NCBI RefSeq assembly: GCF_037996765.1 | Contig: NZ_JBBNAD010000001.1 | Location: forward strand, 62,001 to 126,000 | Source of the DNA: Bdellovibrio sp. GT3 | GTDB taxonomy: Bacteria; Bdellovibrionota; Bdellovibrionia; Bdellovibrionales; Bdellovibrionaceae | DNA length: 64,000 bases | Direction: 5' to 3' | Position numbers and translations under genes: made by a program | Shown here: one piece after another, positions 43,053-54,000 of the stretch | How positions within the stretch are numbered: the first letter of the stretch is position 1 | Layout of the letters: the number at the start of each line of letters is the position of its first letter | The notes under the pieces: model-generated | The model's input: only the letters and a program-made list of their open reading frames with translations | Database searches by the model: none | Told to the model about the DNA's origin: nothing

Positions 43053-43072
43053 GATGCTCCCGTTCCTTGCAA

Positions 43073-46069
43073 TTAGTTCTGCAAAGTGAATGTCTTGGTG
43101 GGGCTCCATGGAGATGCCTGGTTGGGGTTTCGTCCGCGAAGCCTATAATACCAAGTGCCATTTTTTAGCTGAGCAGGCAATCTATATTGTCGGGCTTCGA
43201 CTTTTATTAGTTTACTTTCCTTAAATTCCGGATTTTGTGCGATCTCAAAGTCATACCATCCGGCGCCCAATGTTTGTCCCCACTTGAATACCACCGTATA
43301 TTGGCCATTATTGTAGGCAAACTTTGCGCCATTTGCCGGTTCTTCGGCGGTCGCCAATTGAAGGCTTTCGACCTTCTTAAATTCGATCGCGAAAACAGTT
43401 GTCGGTGAAAAGAAAAAGTCCGCCATTGTCGAAATCGGTGTGACTCTGAAATAGTACCAACCGATATCCTTAACCGGGGCGAAGAACTCGATATTTTTGG
43501 TCTCGAACCTCTGAGCCTTTTCGAACTTTTCAGATCTGGAGACCTCGACAACATACTTTGCGGCATTCTTGCGGTGAGTCCACAGTATGTGAAGTTGATC
43601 AACGCTGTCCTTGGAGTCGAGATTGGCATAGGCAATTTCGTACTTTTCAATGGTCGGTCCGGCAAGCAGGCCTTTCACTTTAACAATGTTGGAAGGCGGG
43701 GACAGCTCGCCTTCAGCGGATTGGGCGAGTACGCGGATATAGGAGGCGTCTCTTTGGGAATGGAGCAGGCTATAGGTGTTTTCCGGAACTTTGTAGCTTC
43801 TGAGAACGGATCCAAATGTATCCGTGTTGTTCAACTCAACGATATACTGAGCAGCGAACTTCACGTCACTCCACTTCATTTGCAATCTGGCCACATCGGC
43901 ACCGGCCAGTGTTTCATTGGGTTTATCCAACGAAGGAGCTGTCAACGGTGGTCGAACAAACTGGGTCATCACATTGGACCAGTCAGCGGCGGCTCCTTTG
44001 GCCCGACGGGCACGAACATGATAAATGCCTGATTTTGCCAATGGGATCATATTCTTAACGGGGCCATCGATTTCATGGTCGACTTTTGCAAAAGTCGGAT
44101 CGACACTCGCTTGCATGATGAAGTTTTCTTCAGGTTTAGCGCCTTTAATTTGAAGACTCAGGTTCCACTTGCCTCTTTCGACAAACTTTAAAGACAGCTT
44201 TTCAATTTGCGTCGACAGGGCCGGGCTGACCATAAAGGACATGGTTTTGCTATAAGCGACTTTCCCAAATGTCTGCTCGAATGCGAGACGCCAATAGTAG
44301 CGACCCATACGTTTTAGAGGATTGATCTTCGTGAAGTTTTGTTTGTCAGCACGGATCTTGATAACATCCTGGGAAAAATTGGAAACCTGGGACATTTCAA
44401 CAGTCGCATTTTTAAAGAAGGGGTCCCATTCAAATCGGATGCTGTCGCTGGTGTAAAAAACCGAGCCATCAAGAGGCAGCAATAACAGTTGGGACTGCTC
44501 ATCAGAAGAGGTCAATGCGGAAGCTGGTGTCGGGACTGTTTCTGGTTGGCTTGTGGAGTTTTCCAGTGCGAGACGTTTTTGTTCCTGGGATTGCAGGACA
44601 GTGGAGCCTTCTGAAACCACGATGTTGGATGGTTCCGAGTGTTCACCCTCCTCTGACACTGCAATCACGCGGTAGTAGACTTTGCGTGCACTGCTATGCT
44701 GAACCGCGGTTTCTGTGGTCGTGATTGTCTTTTGTGAGGAAATCGCGGGGAAGCCAGCCGAGTTGGAAGATTGAATTGTGTATTGTGCCGCTGCCGGCAC
44801 CGGGTTCCACTTGAGTTCGGTAATGACATTGCCAACTTTGTCTTCCGTGCGATCACCCAAATCAATCTTGGGAGCCTGCAGAGACTCGCGAATAACCACT
44901 TTGCTGGGCTGAGACCAAGGCGAGAAAAGTCCATTGCCAAAATTCTTACGGGCGCGAACATAAAAATTGCCTGGGGAGTCCAGCAAGGACGAAAAAGGAG
45001 CCAGTCCCAGAAATGCATCGTGCAATGTTGTGAATGACTCGGAAGTGCTGACTTGAAAGTCGTACTTTGATTTGGCGTCGTCATTTTCAATTGTTGTCTG
45101 AATTTTCCAAACACCTTTGCGAATATAGGCCGGCGCCGAGGTTACCACACGAATATCCTCAACTCGACCGACTTTGAAAAAGGATGATTTCGAAAAAACC
45201 GGGGTGCCATCTTTGTAGGCGATCAAACGCCAAAAGACATCGCCTTTGATGGTGTTCAGGGGAATTGGAAAGAACTGTTGCGAAGAAACGTCGATATCGA
45301 CCAGGTCCTTTGCAAAATCCGGCTCAGGTGAGTACTGCAGATGAACGGAAGTAGCATCACTCACTTCCCATTTGAAAAATTGCGGTTGGCTTTGTTCGCG
45401 AATGATTTCCCCATCATAAGGGGCAAGAAGATTAAAGGTAACAGCACCCACATCCGTTGCCACGATTTGCGTGACGGTATTTCCACCTTCCGGCGTCGCA
45501 TTTGATTCCAGCACAATCGAACTTCCGGCTGCGATCTCCGTTTTGCCCGTGACATTTTGCAAAGTCAGATGACCTGCGGCGACTGAAAGCGAAAGCTTCT
45601 TATCCAATTTCCGCACATAGATATCATAGGCGTCCTTGGAGACGATTTTGAACTTGCCATCATCCAGATTCAAAACCAAAGGATCCATTTCGCCTTTGCC
45701 ACTTTTTAGGTTCAGGCCACCGTCGTTGATTTGCAGGGCAATCAGGGTGGGATTTTGCTCAACCTGGGATAGGCGAAGTAAAGTCTCTTCGTTCAGTCGG
45801 ACTTTACGATTTTCGGCAAATACCAGATACGCGGATGATTTTGGACCGACGAATATTTGTGATCCGTCATAGACCTTTCTGCCGTCGCGCGCGTCTTTCC
45901 AAAAGAAATCACGCGCATACTTGTAACGGACCTCTTTATTGAGTTCGCGCAAAATGGCGAGGGGTCTTCCCAAAGTGTCTTCTGACTTCTCATTTGTTTG
46001 TATAAAAAAAAGGGCTCCAAGAGACAAAGCCAACAACGATGCAACACCAAGCAGTAGATTTTTTCTCAT
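43073..46069 (-). CDS. Giant FecR-domain protein with Ig/fibronectin-like repeats
   Basis: A 998-residue exported or membrane-anchored protein. One hydrophobic N-terminal segment (LLLGVASLLALSLGALFFIQ) is followed by a FecR-like domain (about 60-190: DGRKVYDGSQIFVGPKSSAYLVFAENRKVRLNEETLLRL, IAAGSSIVLES). The rest is at least seven Ig/FnIII-like repeats recognised by FFKWEVSDATSVHLQYS, VYYRVIAVSEEGEHS, IRFEWDPFFKNATVEMS, YYWRLAFEQ, YIRVLAQSAEGELSPPS and WYYRLRGRNPN. FecR domains outside iron sensing are common in periplasmic scaffold proteins. It is divergent from the FG-GAP operon and co-transcribed with the HEPN gene. Ligand unknown. Confidence 0.8.
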   Translation of the reverse strand: MRKNLLLGVASLLALSLGALFFIQTNEKSEDTLGRPLAILRELNKEVRYKYARDFFWKDARDGRKVYDGSQIFVGPKSSAYLVFAENRKVRLNEETLLRLSQVEQNPTLIALQINDGGLNLKSGKGEMDPLVLNLDDGKFKIVSKDAYDIYVRKLDKKLSLSVAAGHLTLQNVTGKTEIAAGSSIVLESNATPEGGNTVTQIVATDVGAVTFNLLAPYDGEIIREQSQPQFFKWEVSDATSVHLQYSPEPDFAKDLVDIDVSSQQFFPIPLNTIKGDVFWRLIAYKDGTPVFSKSSFFKVGRVEDIRVVTSAPAYIRKGVWKIQTTIENDDAKSKYDFQVSTSESFTTLHDAFLGLAPFSSLLDSPGNFYVRARKNFGNGLFSPWSQPSKVVIRESLQAPKIDLGDRTEDKVGNVITELKWNPVPAAAQYTIQSSNSAGFPAISSQKTITTTETAVQHSSARKVYYRVIAVSEEGEHSEPSNIVVSEGSTVLQSQEQKRLALENSTSQPETVPTPASALTSSDEQSQLLLLPLDGSVFYTSDSIRFEWDPFFKNATVEMSQVSNFSQDVIKIRADKQNFTKINPLKRMGRYYWRLAFEQTFGKVAYSKTMSFMVSPALSTQIEKLSLKFVERGKWNLSLQIKGAKPEENFIMQASVDPTFAKVDHEIDGPVKNMIPLAKSGIYHVRARRAKGAAADWSNVMTQFVRPPLTAPSLDKPNETLAGADVARLQMKWSDVKFAAQYIVELNNTDTFGSVLRSYKVPENTYSLLHSQRDASYIRVLAQSAEGELSPPSNIVKVKGLLAGPTIEKYEIAYANLDSKDSVDQLHILWTHRKNAAKYVVEVSRSEKFEKAQRFETKNIEFFAPVKDIGWYYFRVTPISTMADFFFSPTTVFAIEFKKVESLQLATAEEPANGAKFAYNNGQYTVVFKWGQTLGAGWYDFEIAQNPEFKESKLIKVEARQYRLPAQLKNGTWYYRLRGRNPNQASPWSPTKTFTLQN

Positions 46070-46355
46070 CTATATATAGTTTCACTTTGTGTGTTTGAAT
46101 TCACTGTATTGCCGGGGTGTCACGGTCGGCTGGGGGAGCAGCCAGAGTCGAAAGTGTTCGGCATATTTCGGTGGGCGCTCACCGAATGAAAAAGTCTTGC
46201 GGCCTTTTTGAGCAAAATATGCCCTTATCTTCACTACGTTTAAGTACACCCATTTTTTCACCGGAAAAATGTTCGAAATTCTCAGACTGTACCAACGGAG
46301 GGCGCTCAAGTTGCGGAAATTCCAATAATATTCGCGTAATTATAAAATGAATGTC
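46070..46355. promoter_or_regulatory. Divergent intergenic region of the surface-protein cluster
   Basis: The gap between the FecR/Ig gene and the FG-GAP operon must contain both promoters. No convincing -35/-10 pair is seen for either direction. TATAAA occurs immediately before the first FG-GAP start codons. A small open frame across it has no ribosome site. Confidence 0.4.
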
Positions 46356-49300
46356 ATGAAACATTTCCTCCTGGGTTCGTTAATAGTGTTATCAGGATAT
46401 TTGCTGTCGTCGTGCAACAACGCTGGCTTGCAAGGCACTTCCATTCCTTCGAAGTTTGAAGGTGTGTCGGAAGCCATTGCCATCTCTCCAACAGCGGTGA
46501 AGCTTTCTTGGTCCTTGCAGGCTCGTTTCAAAGAATATCGCATCTATCGTAAGGGATTTAACACTCCTGATAAAATTGAAACCTTTGCCACGACAACGAT
46601 TGCCCCCTTGGCGACGGATACCTACTACGATTTTGCAGTCACAGGTGTAGAGGCAGTTGGTGGTGAGGAAATCGGTTATGATAAGTATATCACCGTAAAG
46701 ACCATGAGTACTTTCACAGGTGTTCCAGCCTCTGGCTTGACGGCGCAGTCCAACGGTTCTGTCGAGGTTAATTGGATCAAAAACGGTGAAGGTGTCACTT
46801 ATAGAATTTATACCAAACGCGAAAATGAAACTTGGAATTTAACTTCACCAGCGGCCACGATTTTTAACCGTAGCGTTGGGACCGTCACGAATCTGCCAAG
46901 TGGTAACAAGTATTGTTTTTGGGTGATGGCACATTATCAAGACGGAACTTTTGAGCCTGCCAATATGTCCGAGGCATATATCAACTCGAAAGCGCCATGT
47001 GTGTTGGTACAGTCTCAGCTGGCCAATCTGCCGACGGTGAAAATTCAAATGGCTATCGTGGGGAATTTCCCATGGTTTTGGACCGAAGGTGGCGACTCCA
47101 CTTATACGACCGAGATTTTTGAGCGCTCCACCGGGATTCGTTGGGCGATCGTAAACGGGAATGACTATTTCCGTTCAATTGTTCCAATTAATCCGGGTCA
47201 AAAGGACATGTACGCCAAAGTGACATCCGCAGCGGGAGCCAGCACCATCGTCACTGTTTTGGTGGAGGGTACCGGTCAGCTAAAAAAGCCGTTAATTCGC
47301 TCCTTGGAAGGTACTTCAGCGCCACTTCCTCTTTATCCGCGCCTGGTAAATGGCGGACTGGGTATGCAGGAGCTGGGAGCTCAAGTTGTAACGGGTGATT
47401 TCAATTGTGACGGCTTGATGGATGCGGCGGTAAGTGCACCGCGCGCAACGGCTTACGTCGGAGACAGTCCTCAGGACACGACCGGTGCTGTGGTTATTTA
47501 TTATGGATACGATGCACCTCCTACATATGATGCCAATGGAAACATCGTCGATCCTCCTCCGGCTTTGAATATGACACCGGCTCCGAACGCGGATGCCGCG
47601 TTTCCGAATCCGCAATTGGTATACTACCCAGGTCTCGCCGCAGGCACTCGCTTGGGTCAGCGCTTGGCGGTCGGGAACATTAATAATGACTGTTTCAGTC
47701 GCTATACGGATCTTGCCGATCCAAAGGCAAATAAAGTCGGCCTGTGTGATAACTTGTTCACACCGGCTTCTGGTGTTTCTGATATCGCCAAAGTTAAAAA
47801 AATATATACCTGTGACGATTTGGCCATGATGACCAATCAAGGTCAGGTCTTCGTCGCATTTGGAGATCCTACTCGCGGATTGGTCAGTGGTTCTGGTGGT
47901 ATTTCCTACGGGGTAAATGAAACGACTTGCGATCCGACATCGTTCAAGTGCCGTCCGGTGCGGGTCTCGGAATCCAATGCCTACAATACAACTGCAATTG
48001 CTTTTGGTGACTATAATAATGACGGCTTTGATGACCTGGCGGTCGGGATTACGACTTGGGTTTCGCCAAACTACAAACGTCAGGTCACGGTTCTGCGCGG
48101 TGATCGCATGGGACTTATTCCATCCGGAACCGTGAAGTCCTTCCCCACCATTGATGCGGAAACGATTCCCCTTGCTTCGTTGGTCGCGGCAGATGGCACT
48201 TTCGTTGGCAAAAGCTACACCGAGGATTTTGCCCGAGCTGTCGGGACCGCTTATAATTCCCGAGTCTGTGAAAACAGCGGCACCTATACATTCCGGCAAA
48301 CAGGTATCGCCGGAGAGACTTCTCCAGCACCGAAAAACAAAGGTTATGATTTCACAAAATGTGACGACCTGATCATCGGGGCTCCGGCTCGTTCTTTGGG
48401 CCGTGGTTCGATCCTGGCATGTAAAGGTGAAATGCCAACGATCGCGAGCGGCGCGACGGATCTGCAAAAAATCATCTCTTGGACTTGCAAAGAATCTTAT
48501 CCGGATCTGGCAAGCAACTCGGCGGCCGACTATATTTCGGTTCAGGGTTATGGAACCAGCATCCTTGGAGTGCCAAATCAGAATGGTTATCCTTTAACAA
48601 ATATCATCGGAACAACGAACAACGTACCCAATGTAAATGGAACAGTGTTCGTGGGTGCACCACTGTCCTCTGTTAGCGGGCAGGCGAGTGCCGGTGTGGT
48701 GTTTGGTTACTATGTCACTCCAAGGTCCAATGACAATGCCACGGGCGGGATTTATGGAATTCTGGATCAGCAACAGGAAGTCACTGCCATCAATACCGTC
48801 GCCTGTGACGCTCGTAACACAAATGTGACGACGGGGGCATTGAAGCACTGTGAAAATCAGCTGATTCATACCAATCCTCCAGAAGCCGGTGTGCAGTTTG
48901 GACTTGCGATGGGGACTGTTGCTGATATCGAAACGATATCTCGAAACATGCCTTCACTGGCGATCTCTGCACCTTATCGTGCAACCACAGCTTCCACGGG
49001 GAGTTCCACAATTACAGCCAGTGGTGTGATCTACCTTTATAAACCGGATGTTTCGACACTGGGTTATGAAGGAGCCACTCGTATTGATACGCCTCGCTTG
49101 TCGGATAACGACAATACTGTGTGCTCCACCAATTGCACATGGTACAGCGGTGGTGTGAATCCATTCGGGGCTTCGGTCATTTATCCCCGTGATCTTTCAC
49201 CCAACTCGAATTTTGGTTTGGGTGGAGCCGTTGGGGCGGACTTCAACGGTGACGGTTCGGGCGACGTGATTGTTGGCGCTCCTTATCATTCCTCTCCAGT

Positions 49301-51047
49301 ATATTATAACGGTGCGACGTTTATCTTTAATTCCACGGGCAACTTCGCATCGTCGGTGACCAACGCCAATCAGACGATCAATGTGAACTTCAGTAAAGAG
49401 CTGAACTATCGTTATGAGCGTGCCAAAGTGGCGGGTGATTTCAATGGCGATGGCTACATGGATGTAGTGACGCAGATTTTTGTCGGTAATACGGTTGAAA
49501 TGGTTATCTATTACGGCAGTGCGAACGGTTTGGTGGTGACACCGGAGCCGTCACGAGTTCCGTTGATGGAATTGGATCCACTGAAACTGGTCGTGGATTT
49601 GGATGTTGGATTTGGCGGTGAATTTTATCGCGTCGGCAGTGTCAATGGTGATGCTTACGACGATGTGATGGTTGTCGGAAATCGCTCCTCTTATGTATTC
49701 TATGGTTCTTCCGGGGGATTGGTTGCGAACACCACTCCGTCCGTTTCACCGGTCGGGAATAATCCGCTGAGCTTTGCCTTTGCTGATATAGATTCCGTTT
49801 ACTTTCACAGTGTCGGAATCAGCAAAAGAACAGCAGCGAACACGGTTCCAGATTCTATTTTATACGAGGATTTCAACCCAAGAAACCGTGCTGTCACATA
49901 TGGTGATTTCAATGGTGATGGCTTTGGGGATTTCACAGTGGCTGCCGACAGCATTGATTTGCCATCAACAGCAGTGCGCGTCGGTTCCCTGCAATATACG
50001 ACTGCGAATTTTGGCCGGGTCTATGTGTTCTATGGATCCAAAGACGGCCCGCAGGTTAATCGTTCGAACGGTCGAACTCTTCTGAGTGACAGCCTGGGCA
50101 ATGCTGCGGATGTGGTGATTGAAAATCCCTGCACGATGACAACGCCGGCAGTTTGTAAAGTACAGATGCTGTTGTCGAACGAGGCCGCTCCGGGAGGCAT
50201 ACGCTTTGGCTGGAGCACTGCCTCTGTTAAGTCTTTGGAGACTCAATCCGGGGAAATTTACGATGAGCTGGTGGTCGGTGATCCTGGTTATTCATCCTAC
50301 AAGGGACGCGCCTATCTTTATAAAGGAACGAACCGAGGATTGGCTTATACGCCAGCCCAAAAAATCGAAGGCTCAGCGGCAGCTGAAGGGTTTGGTTACA
50401 GTGTTGTTGCGCCTGGAGACATCAACAAAGACGGCGTCGCTGATTTGGTGATCTCAGCACCGCGTACGAGCTCGCCAACTGTTTACACTTTCTTTGCTGG
50501 CACCGTTGGGACAGTGATGGCCTTCAAAGGCGCGCCAGATATAAACTCAACAAATTATTTTGGCGCGGGCGCACTGGCTATCAATACTTTGAATGCAACA
50601 AACCAGGACTTAAAACCCCAAAGATCTTCTCCGGATTTATTTCAAGGAAGTACAGATCATTTTGGTGTGGGCGTGGCTGCAGTTGGTGACCTTAATGCTG
50701 ACGGATATGCCGATATCGTCGTCAACGTGCCGGGCCGTGACTATGATTTGGATACGGTTTTGGCCAACACCGGTGCCTTCGTTGTTTATTATGGCGGCGA
50801 GTATGGATTGAAAATTGATTCGTCGCCTACAACGACACCTCGCTGTTATGGAGGTACGACGCCAGTTTGTGAACCGGCGCTTTTGTATCTGCCAAACCGT
50901 CAGGCCAATGAACATACATACATTTCAAGCACACCTGCGGGTGATATCAACGGAGACGGAATTCCTGATATTTTAATGGGAGCTCCGGGACGCAATCATC
51001 CATCTGGAAAAGCCTTTGCTACGGGAGTCGTTTATGTCCTTTATTAA
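46356..51047 (+). CDS. Giant FG-GAP/FnIII lipoprotein, copy 1
   Basis: A 1563-residue lipoprotein (lipobox LSSC in MKHFLLGSLIVLSGYLLSSCNN). Residues about 25-310 are FnIII-like domains. From about 340 to the end there are many FG-GAP repeats of integrin-alpha type, each with a Ca-binding D-x-N-x-D-G loop: GDFNCDGLMDAAVSAP, GDYNNDGFDDLAVG, ADFNGDGSGDVIVGAP, GDFNGDGFGDFTVA, GDINKDGVADLVISAP, GDLNADGYADIVV, GDINGDGIPDILMGAP, and YYG-type strands. These should form one or more seven-bladed propellers. The ATG at 46356 is used; 46347 is an alternative. First gene of the operon; it overlaps the next by 14 bp. Confidence 0.85.
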   Translation: MKHFLLGSLIVLSGYLLSSCNNAGLQGTSIPSKFEGVSEAIAISPTAVKLSWSLQARFKEYRIYRKGFNTPDKIETFATTTIAPLATDTYYDFAVTGVEAVGGEEIGYDKYITVKTMSTFTGVPASGLTAQSNGSVEVNWIKNGEGVTYRIYTKRENETWNLTSPAATIFNRSVGTVTNLPSGNKYCFWVMAHYQDGTFEPANMSEAYINSKAPCVLVQSQLANLPTVKIQMAIVGNFPWFWTEGGDSTYTTEIFERSTGIRWAIVNGNDYFRSIVPINPGQKDMYAKVTSAAGASTIVTVLVEGTGQLKKPLIRSLEGTSAPLPLYPRLVNGGLGMQELGAQVVTGDFNCDGLMDAAVSAPRATAYVGDSPQDTTGAVVIYYGYDAPPTYDANGNIVDPPPALNMTPAPNADAAFPNPQLVYYPGLAAGTRLGQRLAVGNINNDCFSRYTDLADPKANKVGLCDNLFTPASGVSDIAKVKKIYTCDDLAMMTNQGQVFVAFGDPTRGLVSGSGGISYGVNETTCDPTSFKCRPVRVSESNAYNTTAIAFGDYNNDGFDDLAVGITTWVSPNYKRQVTVLRGDRMGLIPSGTVKSFPTIDAETIPLASLVAADGTFVGKSYTEDFARAVGTAYNSRVCENSGTYTFRQTGIAGETSPAPKNKGYDFTKCDDLIIGAPARSLGRGSILACKGEMPTIASGATDLQKIISWTCKESYPDLASNSAADYISVQGYGTSILGVPNQNGYPLTNIIGTTNNVPNVNGTVFVGAPLSSVSGQASAGVVFGYYVTPRSNDNATGGIYGILDQQQEVTAINTVACDARNTNVTTGALKHCENQLIHTNPPEAGVQFGLAMGTVADIETISRNMPSLAISAPYRATTASTGSSTITASGVIYLYKPDVSTLGYEGATRIDTPRLSDNDNTVCSTNCTWYSGGVNPFGASVIYPRDLSPNSNFGLGGAVGADFNGDGSGDVIVGAPYHSSPVYYNGATFIFNSTGNFASSVTNANQTINVNFSKELNYRYERAKVAGDFNGDGYMDVVTQIFVGNTVEMVIYYGSANGLVVTPEPSRVPLMELDPLKLVVDLDVGFGGEFYRVGSVNGDAYDDVMVVGNRSSYVFYGSSGGLVANTTPSVSPVGNNPLSFAFADIDSVYFHSVGISKRTAANTVPDSILYEDFNPRNRAVTYGDFNGDGFGDFTVAADSIDLPSTAVRVGSLQYTTANFGRVYVFYGSKDGPQVNRSNGRTLLSDSLGNAADVVIENPCTMTTPAVCKVQMLLSNEAAPGGIRFGWSTASVKSLETQSGEIYDELVVGDPGYSSYKGRAYLYKGTNRGLAYTPAQKIEGSAAAEGFGYSVVAPGDINKDGVADLVISAPRTSSPTVYTFFAGTVGTVMAFKGAPDINSTNYFGAGALAINTLNATNQDLKPQRSSPDLFQGSTDHFGVGVAAVGDLNADGYADIVVNVPGRDYDLDTVLANTGAFVVYYGGEYGLKIDSSPTTTPRCYGGTTPVCEPALLYLPNRQANEHTYISSTPAGDINGDGIPDILMGAPGRNHPSGKAFATGVVYVLY

Positions 51048-54000
51048 TCTGGTAAAATGGGCTCTTCTCAGCACCGCGATCGTAACGACTTTGGCCTGCA
51101 CGGAAAAAGTTGAAACCGGAAGCGTACTTAAAGATTTCTCGGGTGTGGCGGGGGTGGAACCTTTGTCGCCCACCGCTGTGCGGGTTTATTGGAATCTTCA
51201 TGATCGCTATCAGAACTACAAGGTATTCAATAATACCTCCAACACCGCATTGGTGGAAACACCTCGTAATGAAGCCATTATTCGTAACTTGGCACCAAAT
51301 ACGTCCTACACGTTCAAAGTCATTGCGACGGACGGTACGGTCAGTGTCGGAGGAAACAAAGAGATCACCATTTCAACCCTGACACCATTTCCTGGGGTGG
51401 ATAAAGTTATCAAGGACTCAGATGGCAATCTGGTTTTATCATGGAACTATGCTGCCAAAGTCGCTTCCTATCAGATCTTTGTAAAAAAATACGAAGACCC
51501 GACGGCGGCTAACACGAGTAACTGGGCAAATGTTGATTATACTTCTTACGACACGCGCTATGTTTTCCGCAATATGGAAGGGTCGACACGTTTTCACTTT
51601 GTGGTTCAGGTAAAGTACCTTGATGAAACCATTGGCTATGCCACCAAAGCCGTCAATGTCAGCACGAACTCTTCGTTTCCCACACCTGCATACTCCTTAA
51701 GTCCTATTTCGATTGGTTCATTGCCTTTTGTAAAAGTCACTCCGGTGGTGAATTCCACTTATAAAAATGAAAACTATGTTTCCCGTATGTACTCTGGAAG
51801 TACACCGATCTCGGATCCTATCACGGGGGCGGGTACCATCGTGTTTTCTCCTGGTACCGGTGTTACCAACGGAAAGGTCGAAAACCTTTCTTTGCAGGTG
51901 AGCTATACCGATGCCGGTAAAACAGAAACGCTGGTCTTCGATAAACTGAGTACGTACATCAAGGGGATTTTGGGATTGGATGCAGTCCCTCCACTTAAGA
52001 ATGTGGATTCGGGAATTGCCTTCATGGGTGAAGCGTCGACGACGGGTGATTTCAATTGCGATGGATATCCTGATTTGGCGGTCGGTCTGCCATCTGTTTC
52101 TGTGACATCTGCAGGTGTGGCCGCTCCCAGAGCGGGAGCGGTTTATGTTTACTACTCGGTTAGAAACCCCTCCACCGGTATTTATAAATTAAATACTTCA
52201 GGGACACCAAGCCGCAGTCCTATCAGTCCGGGATCTGATCCGCAGCTTTTGACATTTGAAGACTTAACGGAATATTCAAGATTCGGTAAGTCACTTTCTG
52301 GCAGTGGTAATTTGAACGGTGACACATTGTTGGGCAATGCCTGCCAGGATCTTCTGGTGGGAGCTCCGGGTTACAATACAGCGAACACATCAAGAGCTGA
52401 CAAGAACTATGATGGTGCAGCCTTTGTGTTTTTTGGAAGTTCCAGAGGTTTGACGGCTCCTTCACGCGTCAAAGATATGCAGCAGAACGTGGAAACCTGT
52501 AATGGTCTGGTGGAAAACGCGACCTGCTCGGCAGCGATGTTGTGGCCGAATATGGCGATTTTGCCAAGCACTGAAATCAACCCGACAGCAATGACTTTGG
52601 CGGATGATCCCCAATTCGGGTTTGCGACGTCCTTCATCGGCGATTTCAATGCCGATGGTTATGATGATATCGCCGTTGGTGCGCCGACGGCATCTTGGGA
52701 TGGAGTGGCTGATTCGACTGCTTCCGGTAATGCCCGAATTGTTCTAAAGGTCGGTTATGTGGCCGTCTTCTTTGGTTCAAAAAATGGGTTGGGGTATGAG
52801 ACTCCAGCAGCTGATGCGAACAAAAAATTCAGATTTTTAAAAGTCTTTTCTCCGAATCCGCACGAAGGACAGTTTTTTGGTTACTCTATTGCCGGTGGTG
52901 CTGATGTGGACGGTAAATTCCGCATTCGTAACAAACAGGATCAACTAGTGGGCGGGTCCGACATGATTGTCGGGGCCCCGGGTGATCGTTATCCACAAAT
53001 GACTACATTGCAAAAATTGAGATTATTGGGTGCTTGCAATCCGGGAAGTGGTGATTGTGCTTCGTATGGCTTCACCAACGGAGGTTGGGGCGGTTTTTCC
53101 AATGACTCTACAGGAAATAGTCACTACTTCGGTTTGCCCACCAACGCCGGAACGTCTGCCAAAGTTGGTGACGTAACTGGAGCCGCCTATTTGTTTTTTG
53201 GTCGCGGCGCTGATACCGCACCCGCTCCGGGAGTGCAAGAAAGTCCCTCGCGCATGGCATTCTGGGGGTGCAGTACGCGTAAGATGTCAGTTCCCGGCGA
53301 ACACTATTCTTGTCTGGTAAATTCCACTGGGGCAAAAGTTTTATTTCCACGCAGTGGCTATAAATCCAACGGGACCTATAAGCTAAAAAATCTGGGCTTT
53401 GGCTCCTCTGTCGCCTTGGTCGGGGATCCATCTCGCTACAATAACAACAATGCGGTAATTACGACGGTGTCGGATCCAAACGGTGACGGCTACGCTGAAG
53501 CGGTTGTGGGTGTGGGACTGTTTTCGAACTTTGCAAACGAACAATCGGGCGCATTGTGGGTTTATTACGGCAATCCATTCAGACGGTATGAATTCAATGA
53601 CTTCTACCAATTGGATTCGGTAACTCCAACTGATAAAAATCTGGATTGGAATGATGGACTTGCACAATGTACGGCATTCACCACAGATAATGCGCCCACT
53701 CGCCAAATGTGTGCGCCGACGCTGATCCGTAGTAATTCAATTGGTTCCTACTACAATTTGGCACTTCATCCGGAAGGAATGGCAGTTGGCGATGTGACTG
53801 GCGACGGACTGAAAGATGTCGTCGTGGGGGCCGTGGGTGATCAGACCAAAGGTACCTATTCCGGAGCCGTGTATGCATTTACAAGCTTGGCGGGAGCAGG
53901 GATCACCACGAACTTCCTGAAGTTTTATAATTCCTCAGCCCGCGAGTACGACTACATGGGGCGCTCGGTGGCCGTGGGAAATTTCGACGGTGACTTTAGT

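Noticed and set aside
42666-43109. HEPN/MNT toxin-antitoxin module
   Set aside because: Only a HEPN-like protein is present, with no nucleotidyltransferase partner and no clear RNase motif; its neighbour is a surface protein gene.
46117-46350. 77-codon frame in the divergent region before the FG-GAP operon
   Set aside because: No ribosome site, no recognisable signal, and it ends over the start codons of the real gene; most likely leader DNA.
47316-48467. Long antisense open frame (383 codons) within the first FG-GAP gene
   Set aside because: It lies fully inside a well-supported gene on the other strand, has no domain pattern, and is rich in Arg/Ile/Ser as expected from reversed FG-GAP codons.
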